A stretch of DNA of 64,000 nucleotides from Bipolaris cookei (Eukaryota; Ascomycota; Dothideomycetes; Pleosporales; Pleosporaceae): NCBI GenBank assembly GCA_002286855.1, contig NRSV01000027.1:265772-329771 (forward strand), given 5' to 3'. A model generated the notes under the pieces. It had not been told where the DNA came from, made no database searches, and saw nothing but the letters and a program-made list of their open reading frames with translations. Positions 9,189 to 20,758 of the stretch are shown here, piece after piece (the stretch's first letter is position 1; every line of letters begins with the position of its first letter). The translations under genes and the position numbers were made by a program.

Positions 9189-10724
9189 TCACTTGTCAGC
9201 ATGCCAACTCTTTCTCGCAGTAATCCACTTGAAGCTCGCACACCAGCCTTCTACCTCGCCGCGCTCCGAACGCTCGACATAATCTTTAATCTCCTGCTGT
9301 GCCAACCGCACATCCGCCCTAAGCTCGTCCTCAGTCCACACTTTGTTCTTGCTGCCCCACCGCGTCAGGAGACGCAGGCAAACAGGCTCAAAAATCTCCA
9401 TGCCGAGTACAAACATCATCTTGCCTAGGGATTTTTGCGCCTCGTCTTCTGCCCACTGGCCTACAGGCACATTGACATGAGTTGTTTGTATATCCACAAA
9501 TCCCGCTTCTTCAAGATAACTGCGATGCATGTAGAAAAGACCCAGGGGCCGTCCAGATCGGAAAGATGCTTCCATAAAAGCGACGTACAACTTGCGCAAG
9601 GTGGGCATTGCAATCTTGTCGCCGGGGCCAAGGGGTACTTGACCCAAGTCCCAGTCTGCCAACTCGACCCATCCGCCAGGCGAAAGACTCTTGTATATCT
9701 CTTCATAGACGCCTTCCCAGTGGCTAAAAGTTCCCTTCATGTTTCGCAGGTGGATCAGCTCAAACGTATCGCTGAAGTGCCAACCTGGTTCTGACTGAGG
9801 ATTCAAGGAAGTCAAGTCAATTGTAAAGGATTCTTCTGATAGATTTGATGGACTTGCGGCATCGCTTAGTCCAGTATCATGGGGTATTTTTCTTGGAGAC
9901 TCGATTGGATCGCGGTGAATCATGTTGGTTGCCAAGTCCAGCTCCGCGAGTTTGGCGATTAGATCATCGACATCGATTTCTCGCCCCCAAACGTCGAGAT
10001 CATCGAGTTCCCAAGTCACTCCAGATTCGCCTAGCGTGGCTTCGGTGGTTTCAATGTCCCACTCGGTAATGTCTATTCCAACGACTTCTGCACGGGGGTA
10101 TTGCTGTGCCATAGACACAGCCCAGTGGCCAGGCCCCGTGCCGAGATCGAGGATTCTGCGCGTAGAGGGTAGCAGTCTTGTGGTTGTCAACTTTCCTTTG
10201 AGTGCCCGGACGAAGATCTCGTGTTGCAAGGATAAACGATCCTGCTCCACAAAGTCGTTGTTGGGCTTGTAGACGCAGGGCAGATAATACGACTCATTGG
10301 CGTATGTGCGGCCATTTTCATGGACATAGTCCAGGTCGTCAGAGGCAAGTGTGCGAACAGAGCGACTATCGCAACGATTGTCAGCTGTGGTTCATGTGCG
10401 GTGGCGATGGAGGAGGATCCGTTGGGCGGCAGAATGGCAGTCAGCAGGCTCCAACCCCTGTCGAATGCGGGCAGTTGGCAACGCACCGCCTTTGGGCCAG
10501 CAAAGGATGCAGCGATACGTGAATAACATAGGAGAAGCGGCGGCATACATGGACTCAATGGACGCTGAATCGTCCGAGTCAGCTCTTGGGCGTTTGAGTG
10601 GAGGCCCTGCGTGAGGGGCAACCACGTCTTCGGGTGGTGGCGGTCCCTCGTCCATGGCGCCGGAAAGCCGACAGGCTGCAGAGGGGCCGAACGGGTCTCG
10701 TTGGGCAAGTCCAGCGGAGGACAA
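9189..10724 (-). CDS. LaeA-like SAM-dependent methyltransferase
   Basis: Class I methyltransferase of the large fungal LaeA/TAM-domain group, whose members include the secondary-metabolism regulator LaeA; most paralogues have no known substrate. The main exon runs from about 10365 to 9189. It carries the family lead-in DYVHENGRTY and EQDRLSLQHEIF, SAM motif I ILDLGTGPGHWAVSMA, the acidic VVGIDI, and SPGGWVELAD. GTG at 10250 is in frame but is not the start, because family sequence continues upstream. The best-guess first exon is 10724-10519 (a Ser/Pro-rich N-terminus with PLKRPRADSDDS), joined by an intron at 10518-10366, giving 460 aa. A shorter intron with donor near 10487 and acceptor near 10383 is also possible. 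The 3' end lies 168 bp from the Copia LTR. Confidence 0.8.
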
Positions 10725-12036
10725 TGGTGAGGTCGAGCGAGGGCGCCCGCGACGTCTTTACGTACGCGCTGCCAATGGATCCCTTCCAAAGAGGCTGGTG
10801 CAAGAGCTTGACGTTGCGTCTGCTAAGCGATGGTCGCTTGATGTTGGTTGGGGGCGCGCGCATCCAGCCTGGGTATACATATGGGCCTTGCAGAAGGTAC
10901 TAGACTTGAAGCGTGGATCCATGCCCGCGACTGGCAACAAGGTCCACGTCCATTCCCCTCTCTTTCGACGGCGACATTCTTTGCTGATCATCTTCGTCCG
11001 GCCACTTCAATGACAAACTCCCGGCCTCTGAACCCTATATGTATGTACGCTGCCGACAATCAGTCAGCGAGCCAGCGAGCCCACATGTCCACCACCCTCA
11101 CCTTTTGTTCCGAGGAGAGAGCACAAGCACCCGGGGACGTCCATTGCGACGTTACATGGCAGTGTGAGCTCCATCATATCATGGCCTGAGGCGCACATAG
11201 CCCCACGTCTGTACATACGCCGAAGCAAGGTGCCTCAATGCATGGTGCCCGAGAGGTCCAAGGCCGCTGCATCAACCCCAGGCTGTTATGAGCTTGCACC
11301 GGACCGTCTTCGGTCTCTCTCAGCTGCCCTACCCATCCCCCGGGGTCTCGAGGCTAGTTCAACACCTGCATGCACTGGACCAAACCCCCGGAAGAGCGCG
11401 AGAATTCCTTCATTATACCTACGTAAGTATGTATATGTCTGTGTCTTGTCGCCAACGTACCCGCCGCATGTGCATTCTACCCAGGGAAGCCTACTAGGAT
11501 CCCGCTTGCAGCAGCTACTTTCTACGGCAACATGGCCACGTCATATTTCCCACTCTCTGTATTTCACATTGAGAGTTCAAGTTCCTGCGGCTTGACTCGT
11601 GGCGGCGTGGGCTTTATCCTGGGAAGACTGCATCGGATGTGGTAATCGTCCACTCTCCATCCCCCAACCGGACTAACACAAGCCCGCGACCCCGAGGTGC
11701 GGGGCGCGTATGTACGTGGGTGAACTCCTTTAACATATTTTTTTCCAGATTAGATTAGATGGGAAAAGAAAGGGACCGGGCTGTTCACACAATCACATTA
11801 CGTGGGACAACAAAAGCCTGACAGCACAACCAGTCCACTGTATTCGTCCCAGCCAAGGCATCATATCATCTACATAGATGCGACACAATTTATTGCCTCT
11901 GTTTGTTTGTTTGTTTTTTCACACAAAGAGTTACCCTTGGGTTCAGCTTTCAGCTTTCGGCTTTCGATGCATGTAAACGAGAAGGTAATCCGCACTTATG
12001 AAGCGAATCACTGCTAGTATTGATTCAACACAACCT
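10725..12036. other. Intergenic, no gene seen
   Basis: About 1.3 kb between the methyltransferase start and the GlyRS 3' end. The plus-strand frames here lack motifs or repeats and look fortuitous. It probably holds the methyltransferase promoter and the GlyRS 3' UTR. Confidence 0.55.
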
Positions 12037-14350
12037 TCAATCTACCTCTTGGCCCTCAAACTTGGGCAGGCGCTTGGCAACATCTGACCATGTCTCTTCG
12101 CCCTTTACGATGTTGGAAATGGCCTGGGCAATGTCGTCTAAACTCGAGCGAACCTGCTCAGTTGTGTCACGGTCTCGAAGGGTAAAAGTGTTGTCCTTGA
12201 TTGACTGGAAGTCAACTGTGATACCAAGTGGGGTACCAAGCTCATCGTTCCGCTGCATCACTGTCAGAGCCCAATCATGCGTTCACCAGAGGGGCATAAC
12301 TTACTGCATAGCGCTTACCAATCGATGCACCAGACGCGTCAACTCGGTTGGAGATACCAAGCTTCCGAAGTTTATCCTTCAGTGTCTTTACGAAAGGATC
12401 AAAGTCTGGGTTTGAGCTGAGCGGCACAATGAGCACCTTTGTCGGTGCAACCGCAGGAGGGAATGAGAGGACAGCACGGGCTTCGTCCTGCTCACGGGTC
12501 CAGTAGACGTGTTCACACAGGGCCTAGTTCGGTCAGCCAAGCATGCCACTATTCCACGAGAGGAGCACTTACATAGAAGATACGGCCAATACCAAATGAC
12601 GGCTCAATGACGTTTGGCGTGTATTCTCGCATCGTCTCGACCCGGGTGCGCTTCTCGATTGTGATGAGCTCCTTGGGCACCTCGACCTTGCCGTCGGCAA
12701 CTTCGGGGACATCGATGACAATCTTTCCCTCCTTCTCCAAGTCCAGGGACAGCTTCTCCCGCAAATCTTGCGACAAGGCCTCAATGGCTGTCTCGACAGC
12801 CTTTCCATCCTTCTTGAACTTGGGACCAAACTTCTTCTTGTCAATGTCGCATTGCCACTCCTCGACTTTGAGCGGCTCCTTTCTTGTCTCACGGACAATC
12901 AGGGGCGCACCAGTCTTCTTCATGTGCACAGACAGGTCGTATGCACTTCGGTCAGCACAGCCAACACACTCTATCCAGCCGTACGATGTGAGCAATTCGG
13001 CATCCCAGCAGTCGGCTGCGTAATGAGCCATTTCATTGGCCATATGTTGCCTGAAGCGGATCTTCTTGGGATCGACACCAATCTTGAGGAGGAAGAGCTG
13101 AATGCGAGCCAGGAAGTAACCCAATGTCTCGTTGTCGACCAGGCCAGTCTCAACTGCCTTGCCAATCTTTGTGGTCTCGACGGTGGTCTTGCCAGCGAGC
13201 TGGACTTCGCGGTTGAGCAGTTCAAGTTCGACATCCTTGACCTCGTTGAATCGTGGATGCTTCTTGCCGCCCTCTGGGTCGACAAAATGCTCAATTTCAG
13301 CCATGAGGAACTCGCGTACACGCAGGAGACCCTGGCGAGGCGAGATCTCGTTACGGAAAGACTTGCCAATGGAGGCAGACGCAAAAGGCATCTGCTGCAT
13401 GTTGTGGTCTAGCAGCTTTTGGAAATTTACAAACTGACCCTGCGCAGTTTCTGGTCGCAGATAGGCGGGAAGGTTCGACGAGGGACCGATGGAAGTCTGG
13501 AACATGAGGTTGAACGCAACGGGAGGTAGGAGCTCGCCGTTGTTGGCAGGGTTCCGGATGTCGTACTTCTTCATGAGAAGACCCAGCTCCTCGCCGTTGT
13601 AGTTGTCAATCTTTGCCAGGACTTCCTCGATCTCCTTGACCATTGAGTCCTCGAGCTTGATGGCTGCAATGTTCTTGACCTTCTTCTTCTTCTTCTTGGG
13701 ATCCTCCTCCTCGACCTCGACCTTTTGGCCACGCGCCTCCTTGTCGCCCTTTAGCCTAGCCTCGAGCACCTCCTCGACCAAGTGGTCGGCGCGGAAGATC
13801 TCGCCTGTCTTTGGGTCTTTGCACATCCAGTCGGCAAACTTGTCGACGTGGCCCGAAGTCTTGAGGACATCGTGTGTGGTGAGGATGGTGGGTTCGACCT
13901 TGAGCATGTCCTCCTCGAGCACAAAGTGTTCGCGCCATATGTCGACAATGTTGTCAGTGAGGGCAGAACCCGGCGGGCCATAGTCGTAGAGGCCAGCAAC
14001 GCCGCCGTAGATGTCGAATGAGGGCGCGTAGAAGTATTTGTGCTGCAATTGGCGACATGTGAGTAAGCAGTGTGCAGATAGGGTTGGGGGCAGTAGTAGT
14101 GCATGTATACCTTCATGAGCTGCTCAAAAGCAGCGCGCTCAAAGGGCTTGCCCTTGTAGGTGGTGGTATCACTCGGCATGGCGGGCGTCTTGCGCTGTGG
14201 AATCTTGTACCGGAAGAGGGGTGGAGTGGTCGAGAAGTGCGTGGTGGGATGAGTCGGAGGTGGGGCACAAGGTACCTGTCTAGTAGTTGTCTGAAGAGAC
14301 GGTCGCCATGCAGAGCGGGGGATGCGCAGCAAAGCTTGGAGCCGGCGCAT
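12037..14350 (-). CDS. GRS1: Glycyl-tRNA synthetase, cytosolic and mitochondrial forms
   Basis: Class II synthetase charging tRNA-Gly. Exons are 14350-14111, 14042-12573, 12523-12305 and 12252-12037 (714 aa, all junctions in frame). The N-terminus MRRLQALLRIPRSAWRPSLQ is basic and acid-free, like a mitochondrial leader. A second ATG at 14179 (MPSDTTTYKGKPFE) starts the 657-aa body, so one gene probably serves both compartments. Visible motifs are YGGVAGLYDYGPPG, motif 2 with FRNEISPRQGLLRVREF, and motif 3 EPSFGIGR. A Lys/Glu-rich insert (EEEDPKKKKKKVK) lies near residue 215. The C-terminal anticodon-binding domain spans the last two exons (KVLIVPLSS, then ASIGKRYA joined to RNDELGTPLG). It is divergent from RPF1. 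Confidence 0.95.
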
Positions 14351-14595
14351 ATATTATCAGGCTCTCCCCTGCTTCGACGAGGAGAATTGGCTTATTGCGA
14401 GTACAGACCGCCTAGTATAGGGCATTGGCTTTTTGGTCGAATTGCCCGCACGTGCAAATCATGATGCGTGGGCTCGGTGGGTGACGCGCCAAGATTGCGG
14501 AAAAGACGCTTCGGCCGCCGCCCCACTGAAAAGTTGTCAGGCTCGCCTTGCAATCGACGACGACCTTCACCACTACCACCACCACAGCCCACATA
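14351..14595. promoter_or_regulatory. Bidirectional promoter between GRS1 and RPF1
   Basis: Only 245 bp separate the two start codons, so both 5' UTRs and promoters must lie here. The piece before the RPF1 ATG is CACCAC-rich. Two translation-related genes share it, which suits co-regulation by growth; that is inference. Confidence 0.6.
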
Positions 14596-15950
14596 ATGAC
14601 GGCCCCCAAAAATGTCGCGTCTGGCTTCAAGCCCAAGAACAAGATCCGCCGCCAGGCCGCCCATTTGTCTATCAAGAAGGCGCGCGAGTCGGAGAAGCGA
14701 GATGCCCGAATGCGCCGCAAGCGCGAGGAAGACAAGAACCCCGAGCTGCGCGAAGAGCGACTAGCAAATAATAAGCCCGCCACTATTGACAGCAAGCGCG
14801 TATGGGACGAGCCTGTGGGTGACGAGGAGGATGCTCTGGGCTGGGCCATTGATGTAGAGCGATTGGCCAAGCGGAGAAAAGTCGAGCACGAAGATGAAGA
14901 GGGCAACGAGGAAGGCACACTAGCCAAGCTGAAGAAGCGGGATGAGAACATGGACGATGATAGTGACGACAACAAAGAAGAAGACTCCAATTCGGACGAA
15001 GCAGACAGTATGCTCGACGACTCCCAATCAGACCTCGACTCGGACGATTCAGACCTCGACTCAGATGCCGCCTCTTCCAAGCCCTCCAAGTCTTCCAAGC
15101 GCGCACCCAGCCCCACCGCAACCTCCACCACTACCAACTTTGATCTGTCACCCGAATTCCTCAAGCAAAAGTTCCCTTCCATATTCAATCCCCGCGACGA
15201 GGAACCCAAGATTCTCGTTACAACCAGCATCAACTCGTCTCTGCACAAGGAAGCCGACGTCCTCACCTCCATCTTCCCCAACAGCACATACATCCGCCGT
15301 ACAAAGCATGCACACGCACATAAATACAGTATCCGCGAAATCGCCGGCTTCGCGGCCGCAAGAGGCTACACTGCCCTCGTCATTCTCATGCAAGCCCAGC
15401 ACGAAAAGAAACCCGACGGCCTTGACATTGTCAACCTCCCCAACGGCCCCCACTTCCACTTCAGCGTCTCCAACTGGATCGACGGCAAAAAACTGCCCCG
15501 TCATGCAAACGACACAGGCCACTATCCAGAGCTCATTCTCAATCACTTTAAGACCCCGCTCGGTATTCTTACCGCCCAGCTTTTCAAGAACCTCTTCCCT
15601 CCATTTCCCGAACTAGAGGGCCGTCAAGTTCTTACTCTTCATAACCAGCGCGATTACATTTTTGTGCGCCGCCACCGCTATGTCTTCCGTGATAAGCGCG
15701 AGACAGAGAAGCCTGTTTTGGGCACGGATGGGAGACCAATTCCCGGCGCCGAGGATGTCAAAGTGGGTATGCAAGAAATTGGGTATGTAATTTATTTCTT
15801 CTTTTGCATAAAACTCACTAAAACTGCACTACTAGCCCCCGAATGACGCTCAAGCTCCGCAGAATAGACCGCGGCATCCAGTTCAAGAGTGGCCAGGAGT
15901 GGCAATGGAAAGGCCGTATGGACAAGCAAAGGACAAGGTTCAACATGTAG
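14596..15950 (+). CDS. RPF1: Ribosome production factor 1 (Brix-domain protein)
   Basis: Nucleolar assembly factor for the 60S subunit, needed for 27S pre-rRNA processing. Exons are 14596-15782 and 15836-15950, with a 53-nt intron; 433 aa. The N-terminus is basic (SGFKPKNKIRRQ, then RMRRKREEDKNPELREER). A long acidic Ser/Asp stretch (about residues 110-180) follows. The Brix domain starts at EPKILVTTSIN and continues through PNGPHFHFSVSNW, GHYPELILNHF and DYIFVRRHRYVF. Exon 2 supplies RMTLKLRRIDRGIQ and the family's basic end. An in-frame ATG 48 nt upstream (14548) exists, but the MTAPKNVASGFKPK start fits the family better. Confidence 0.94.
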
Positions 15951-16685
15951 AAGGGCATGTATGTTTGTCCCTTCCAGCACTGTTGTTATACAACTCTTTG
16001 TTTGCACATCGATATCGACAATGTCATACTTTTTTCACTTTTCGGCAGCATCAATGTATCAAAATTGCCTTTGTCAGCTTGGGTTTAATACGATCAGGGC
16101 GCAACTCCGTCTATCTAATAAAATATGGCATTTTCGAGAAACGCGCAATGACTGAGCTATGGGGATCACGTAGCTAGGTAATGAGATACCGGCATCTTCT
16201 TATCTCTAACATCTACCGATTGACCTCGAGTTATGTAAGTCAATCTAGGTCAGGGTCACGAATATCCGAGCGCGCAGGTCGCTTGGGAGGTAGACACAAT
16301 AATGAACATTGTCCCAGTACCTGCACTTTGGTCTTGCAACTCAATCAAAAACATCCAAGTTGTTGAAGCGTTTCACAAACTCATCACTAGATGGGTGAGA
16401 CTTTGCATGTGCAAACAATGGTTGATTTGCTGACAGTTCATGGTTTACAGAGATGCCTGCTTTTATCCACTCAGCCGTATAGTGTATCCAGCCGTCCTCT
16501 TACGCAGTGACGAACCGAAAGACAATACACACCTAAAGGATCCGTAAGATCGGCCCTTTTCCGCAGCAGCATTGTCTCGCGACTACATACAAGAACGAAG
16601 CAGCAACTGATAACTTCTCTCGATCCGCTCGTTCAATCCTACCCTGTTAGCACCTTGTGCAGTACGCGGTTACACTTACTTTGTC
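15951..16685. other. Intergenic, no gene seen
   Basis: 735 bp between RPF1 and the FAD pseudogene, containing the RPF1 3' UTR. No coding motif or structured repeat was recognised. Confidence 0.6.
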
Positions 16686-17213
16686 ATGTTTCGACTTCCG
16701 GTGCGGATAGTTCAGCGAACCATATTAAACACTTTGTTTTCCCTTTCTGGCATCAAATCACAATCTCTCGTATCTCAGTTTTCAATTGACGCAAAGACAC
16801 GCAAGGCAGACGTCATTGTTGTGGGCGCTGGCGTAGCCGGTTTCTGCGACAGCATCGCAACAGCAGAAAAAGGCGCCTCAGTAATTCTTGTCGATGCCAG
16901 TCATGGCGGCGGTGCCTCAGCCCTATCAGGCGGTGTTGTCTATGCAGGTGGAGGAACTGTGCAGCAAAAAGCAGCAGGCTACGGGCATGACACGCCTGAG
17001 AACATGTTTGCCTATCTGAAGGAAGAGACGCAGGATGCAGTTGACGAAGAGACATTACAACACTTCTGCAAAATAAGTGCCCAGAATCTCCAGTGGCTCG
17101 AGAAACATGGTGCTCGGTTTGAGGCCTCGCTTTGCCCGTACAAGACGTTTTATTCAACAGATCAGCACTATCTTTATTTCTCGGGCAGCGAAAAGTCATA
17201 TCCTTACAACAAG

Positions 17214-17228
17214 ATTGCACAGCCCGCG
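17214..17228 (+). repeat. Target-site duplication, left copy
   Basis: ATTGCACAGCCCGCG, identical to 18768-18782, flanks the LINE insertion. Confidence 0.92.
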
Positions 17229-18734
17229 TGCTTGCCGTCACCAGCGATACGGCTAAGCCAAACGAATCGAAAATACGCTCTGCGAGCTATACAGCTAGCT
17301 CCAACCCATCCAATTACGAAAGCTATTGCAAGGCTACAAAAAACAAGCCTTCAGCCATCTAGACGGCCGAACAAGACCAGACAACTACACGCCATCACGA
17401 GCTCCATCCCAGCCATCCAAGAGATAGAAAAGATCATCCCATATAGGTTCAGACCATGGGATACTCTCAACTACAATATCTCTATATCAAAGAAACCTAA
17501 AGAAGAAAAGGCAGCCGCGCACAAAGATTATATCCAAACGATAGAGGATAGCTCTATAGTAATCTACTCAGACGCCTCCAAAAAGAAAGGTGGAGATGGG
17601 ATAGGAGTAGGCCTAGCAGTCTACAACCCAAACCAAGAAGAAATATACGCAGAGATAAGGAATATAGGCGAGAACCAACTCGTTTATAATGGAGAGCTTG
17701 GAGGCATTACAACAGCCTTTGAATACGCTGCTAAAACTGCCCAAAAAGACCAAAACATCCACATCTACGCTAACAACCAAGCTGCGATCTATAGGCTCCA
17801 GAGTCTATCAGATAAACCTGGCCAGCAGTGGGTAATTCGGTGCTAAAAAGCAGCCAAAGCCATCCTAAACAGAAAAGCAAAGATCTTCTTGAAATGGGCT
17901 CCAGGCCATACAGATATCGAAGGAAACGAAAAAGTAGATTCCTTAGCAAAGGAAGCTACAAACCAAACACCAAAAAAAATCACAAACGAGCCTAGCCTTC
18001 CTAGGCACCAAGATCAAACTCCTCCAAAGAGCTAGCCAAGCAGAGGAGTGGAGAAAGTATAGGGAAACAGCAAGAGAAAAGAAGCCCTAGCTACGGAGCT
18101 ATCTTTGATCTAAAGCTCCAAAACCAACTAGCAATCCCGAGAGGCACGAAAGGAGATATTTCAAGCTCTTTCTATTCTCTTAAGATAGGACACGGATACC
18201 TCAACTCCTACCTAAAGAGAGTAAATAGAAGAGAAACAGATCTTTGCAACTGTGGGAGACCACAAACAGCAGAGCATCTACCTCTATACTGCGACTTCTA
18301 CAGCGCAGAAAGAAATAAGCTTAAAAAAACTCTAGGCCAAAAAATACTCAAACTCCCACTCTTACTTCACACTACGAGCGGTATAGAAGCTACTTTGGCT
18401 TTCATTACTAGCACGAAGATAGGAACAAGGAAGTGGCATCTAGGCCAAGAAGGCTAGACGAAAAGAAATATAAGAAAAACAACTCTGATTTTAGTACCAT
18501 TTCCTTTCCCCTAAGAGAGCCCGCTGGAAGGCAGCCCAGCTGCCCTACATCTCTCCCTGTTACCAACCTGCTCTTTAGCAACAGGCATCTAGAAAGCTAG
18601 TAATAGCTCAGCTAGACAAAGGCCGAAGCACCATAGTCACGCAATACAGCACAAAGTACCAAATTGTAAATAAGCAGATAGAACGGCCTCTGGCCAAAAT
18701 CCTACATAGCCAACGGCTGATACAGGACTATAAT

Positions 18735-18767
<33 letters not shown>
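17229..18767 (+). mobile_element. 5'-truncated LINE (Tad/I-like) with RNase H domain and (TAA)n tail
   Basis: A 1.54-kb non-LTR retrotransposon 3' end. Frame 16686-17846 continues into it: VIYSDASKKKGGDGIGVG (RNase H, first Asp), LVYNGELGGI (Glu), YANNQAAI (Asn where Asp is normal). After a stop at 17844, KWAPGHTDIEGNEKVDSLAK completes the domain. Further 3' is a Cys/His knuckle, CNCGRPQTAEHLPLYC. The element ends in about ten TAA units (18736-18767) and is bounded by 15-bp duplications. The endonuclease and reverse transcriptase are missing, as expected from 5' truncation on insertion. The stop and the lost RNase H Asp show decay. Confidence 0.92.
18736..18767 (+). repeat. (TAA)n tail of the LINE
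   Basis: Around ten TAA units directly before the right-hand target duplication. A simple-repeat tail in place of poly(A) is typical of I/Tad-type LINEs. Confidence 0.9.
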
Positions 18768-18769
<2 letters not shown>

Positions 18770-18782
18770 TGCACAGCCCGCG
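18768..18782 (+). repeat. Target-site duplication, right copy
   Basis: Exact copy of 17214-17228; the FAD pseudogene resumes from it in frame. Confidence 0.92.
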
Positions 18783-19936
18783 CCTCGCGGACACCGAATG
18801 GTTCACCCTGGGCTTTCTGGCTCCGAATTATGGCGTGTTTTATTCAAATCAGCCATAGATCTAGGGGTGAACTTCATACCTGCGAGCAAGGTAACCCATT
18901 TACCATATGATGAGTAGCAAAGAATCAACGGAGTCGAAACCAAAACGCTCTCAACATCTAGTCCCAGTTTCACCCGTCATGAAAAGCTATCCAGAAAAAA
19001 GAGACTCGATATCAAATGTCACTACGCCCACTATCAAAATGGTACCACAACCGCGCACTCAACCTCTGGAATCGCGATGTCCACCTCCAAACCCTCCACG
19101 CACCATCTGCCATCCTCGCAGCAAGCAGCTTCACCTTCAATCAACACATGCGCCAAACCCACATGCCGGAATTCTCCTACGTCGCACCGCTAGGTACCTG
19201 GCGCGACGACGGCTCCGGCATCGCGCTCGGAACCTCCGCAGGAGCCTCAGTCGCAAAGCTCGATCGCATATCTGCATGGCGCTTCTTATACCCACCCATC
19301 GCCCTCCCCAAAGGCATCGTGGTAACTCAATCCGGGCGTAGAATGCTCTCCGAAGACATTTACGGCGCCGCACTCAGTGAGGTCATGATTCGACGGCACA
19401 CCAGCACAGGGTTTCTAGTCCTGGATCAGACTCCGTGGAAGAAAGCGAAACAGCAGCTTTTCGAACAGACTTCCGGTCTGATTTTGTTGCAGCGCTTGCA
19501 TTAGCTTTATTGGGGGTATAAGAAAGCAGATCCGCTGGGGAGGTTGGCGGGGAAGTTTGGGATTGCGGCTGCGGGGTTGGAGGAGACGGTTAGGGGGTAT
19601 AATGCTGCGATTGAGAAGGGGAGTGAGGATCCGATGCGTAAGACGGATGAGTGCCGAAGTCCGATTTTGACACCACCATCTTATGGGATTGACATTTCGC
19701 CGCAAAGTAAGGGGATACAGGTTGTGACGGGGTTGACGCTGGGTGGCTTGTGTGTTGATGGTAGGACGGGGCTGGTTTTGGCTGTTGATAACAAAATTTA
19801 TGGGATTTATGCTGCAGGTAGGACGGCTGTGGGTATTTGTTCGAATTCGTATGTTACTGGGTTGTCCCTGGCTGATTGTGTATTTTCTGAGAAATGGGCT
19901 GGGAAGCATGCGGCAGATAAGAGGAGAGAGATGTGA

Positions 19937-20629
19937 ACAGTGAACATTATTATCGTCGTCATCTTCCTTTTCTTTGAATTGAAAGGGAGATGTCATTGAA
20001 AAGGTAGTAAAGAAAATTTAGCTTGTCATAAAAGTAGTGTGTTTATATCTGGTCTTAGTATATTGCTGTTAGGTTGGGGGAATGTACAAAGCAAAGATGA
20101 AGGGATTTGGATTGGTATGGGAGCTTGTGGGATTGTCAGTTGTTTAAAATGTACAATATTGTGTATCCACTTCTGCCAATGAGTGCGTATTGGACAACGA
20201 CATATTAGGTACGTTCATGTGCAGGCAGAGACACACCTAAGATACTCAAATTCGACTCCCACATATCGATTTCTCACTTTCCTGTTAAAGCAAAAAAAGA
20301 AAAACTCGGACATAAAACAGTTACTCTCATTGTTATGCCAGATATGGAAAACAGCCCCACAGTGAAGAAGACAAAACTGGAAACTCCGAACGTACAAATA
20401 CACAATAACTACTACTACTCAGGGTATCTATCGTACATGCTCCTAGCCAAAAGTCATGGAATGGACCTTGAAGACCTACACTTTTTTATACCAACCGCCC
20501 ACTTTGATAAAGGGAAAGAAAGATACAATAACACTGGGTACACCAGAGGCCGACTCGTCATAGTATCGTGGATAACAGACATGTCGTCTAGGCAAATTAT
20601 TGCCAACTCCAGGGTTGAGAAGGAGGCCA
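19937..20629. other. Intergenic / POP2 3' region
   Basis: About 700 bp between two convergent genes. A plus-strand frame at 20335-20850 overlaps the end of POP2 on the other strand. Its His/Asn-rich stretch is simply the antisense of POP2's Gly/Tyr repeat, so it is not called. Confidence 0.6.
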
Positions 20630-20758
20630 TTAACCATCATAGCCATAGCCAGGGCCATAACCAGGACTATAACCAGGGGCATACCCATGACCATATCCGT
20701 GTCTATAATCATAACCACGACCGCCATACCCCCTCCCTCTACCACCTTGGCTACCATT
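20630..20758 (-). other. In-frame Gly/Tyr-rich extension behind the POP2 TAG stop
   Basis: Directly after the TAG at 20761-20759 the same frame stays open for 42 codons to a TAA (20632-20630). It begins NGSQGGRGRGYGGRGYDY and continues as GYG/PGY repeats. The composition is coherent protein (RGG- and GY-type repeats) and continues the Gly-rich end of POP2. Either the TAG is a recent nonsense change, or it is read through, or this is a fossil C-terminus. Confidence 0.6.

Larger units (their letters stand above)
16686..19936 (+). pseudogene. FAD-binding oxidoreductase pseudogene (fumarate reductase/ketosteroid dehydrogenase-like), split by a LINE
   Basis: The 5' part (16686-17228) has an ADVIVVGAGVAG dinucleotide fold, then VDASHGGGASALSGG, typical of the flavoprotein subgroup with 3-ketosteroid-delta1-dehydrogenase and fumarate reductase. 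A LINE occupies 17229-18767. The frame resumes exactly at the target duplication with RMVHPGLSGSELWRVLFKSA. Further on are PLGTWRDDGSGIALG, SAWRFLYPP and, at 19544-19936, IYGIYAAGRTAVG, then SYVTGLSLADCVFSEKWAG, the FAD-binding C-terminus. Besides the insertion there are in-frame stops (TAG near 18913, another near 19502) and frameshifts between 18900 and 19100. The remains cover nearly the whole gene, so it was intact before the damage. Confidence 0.85.

Noticed and set aside
10848..11595. Overlapping plus-strand frames upstream of the methyltransferase
   Set aside because: Arg/Pro/Ser-rich chance frames without motifs or consistent codon pattern.
12573..14042. Plus-strand frames opposite GlyRS (for example 12768-13412)
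   Set aside because: Shadow frames of a strongly conserved minus-strand gene.
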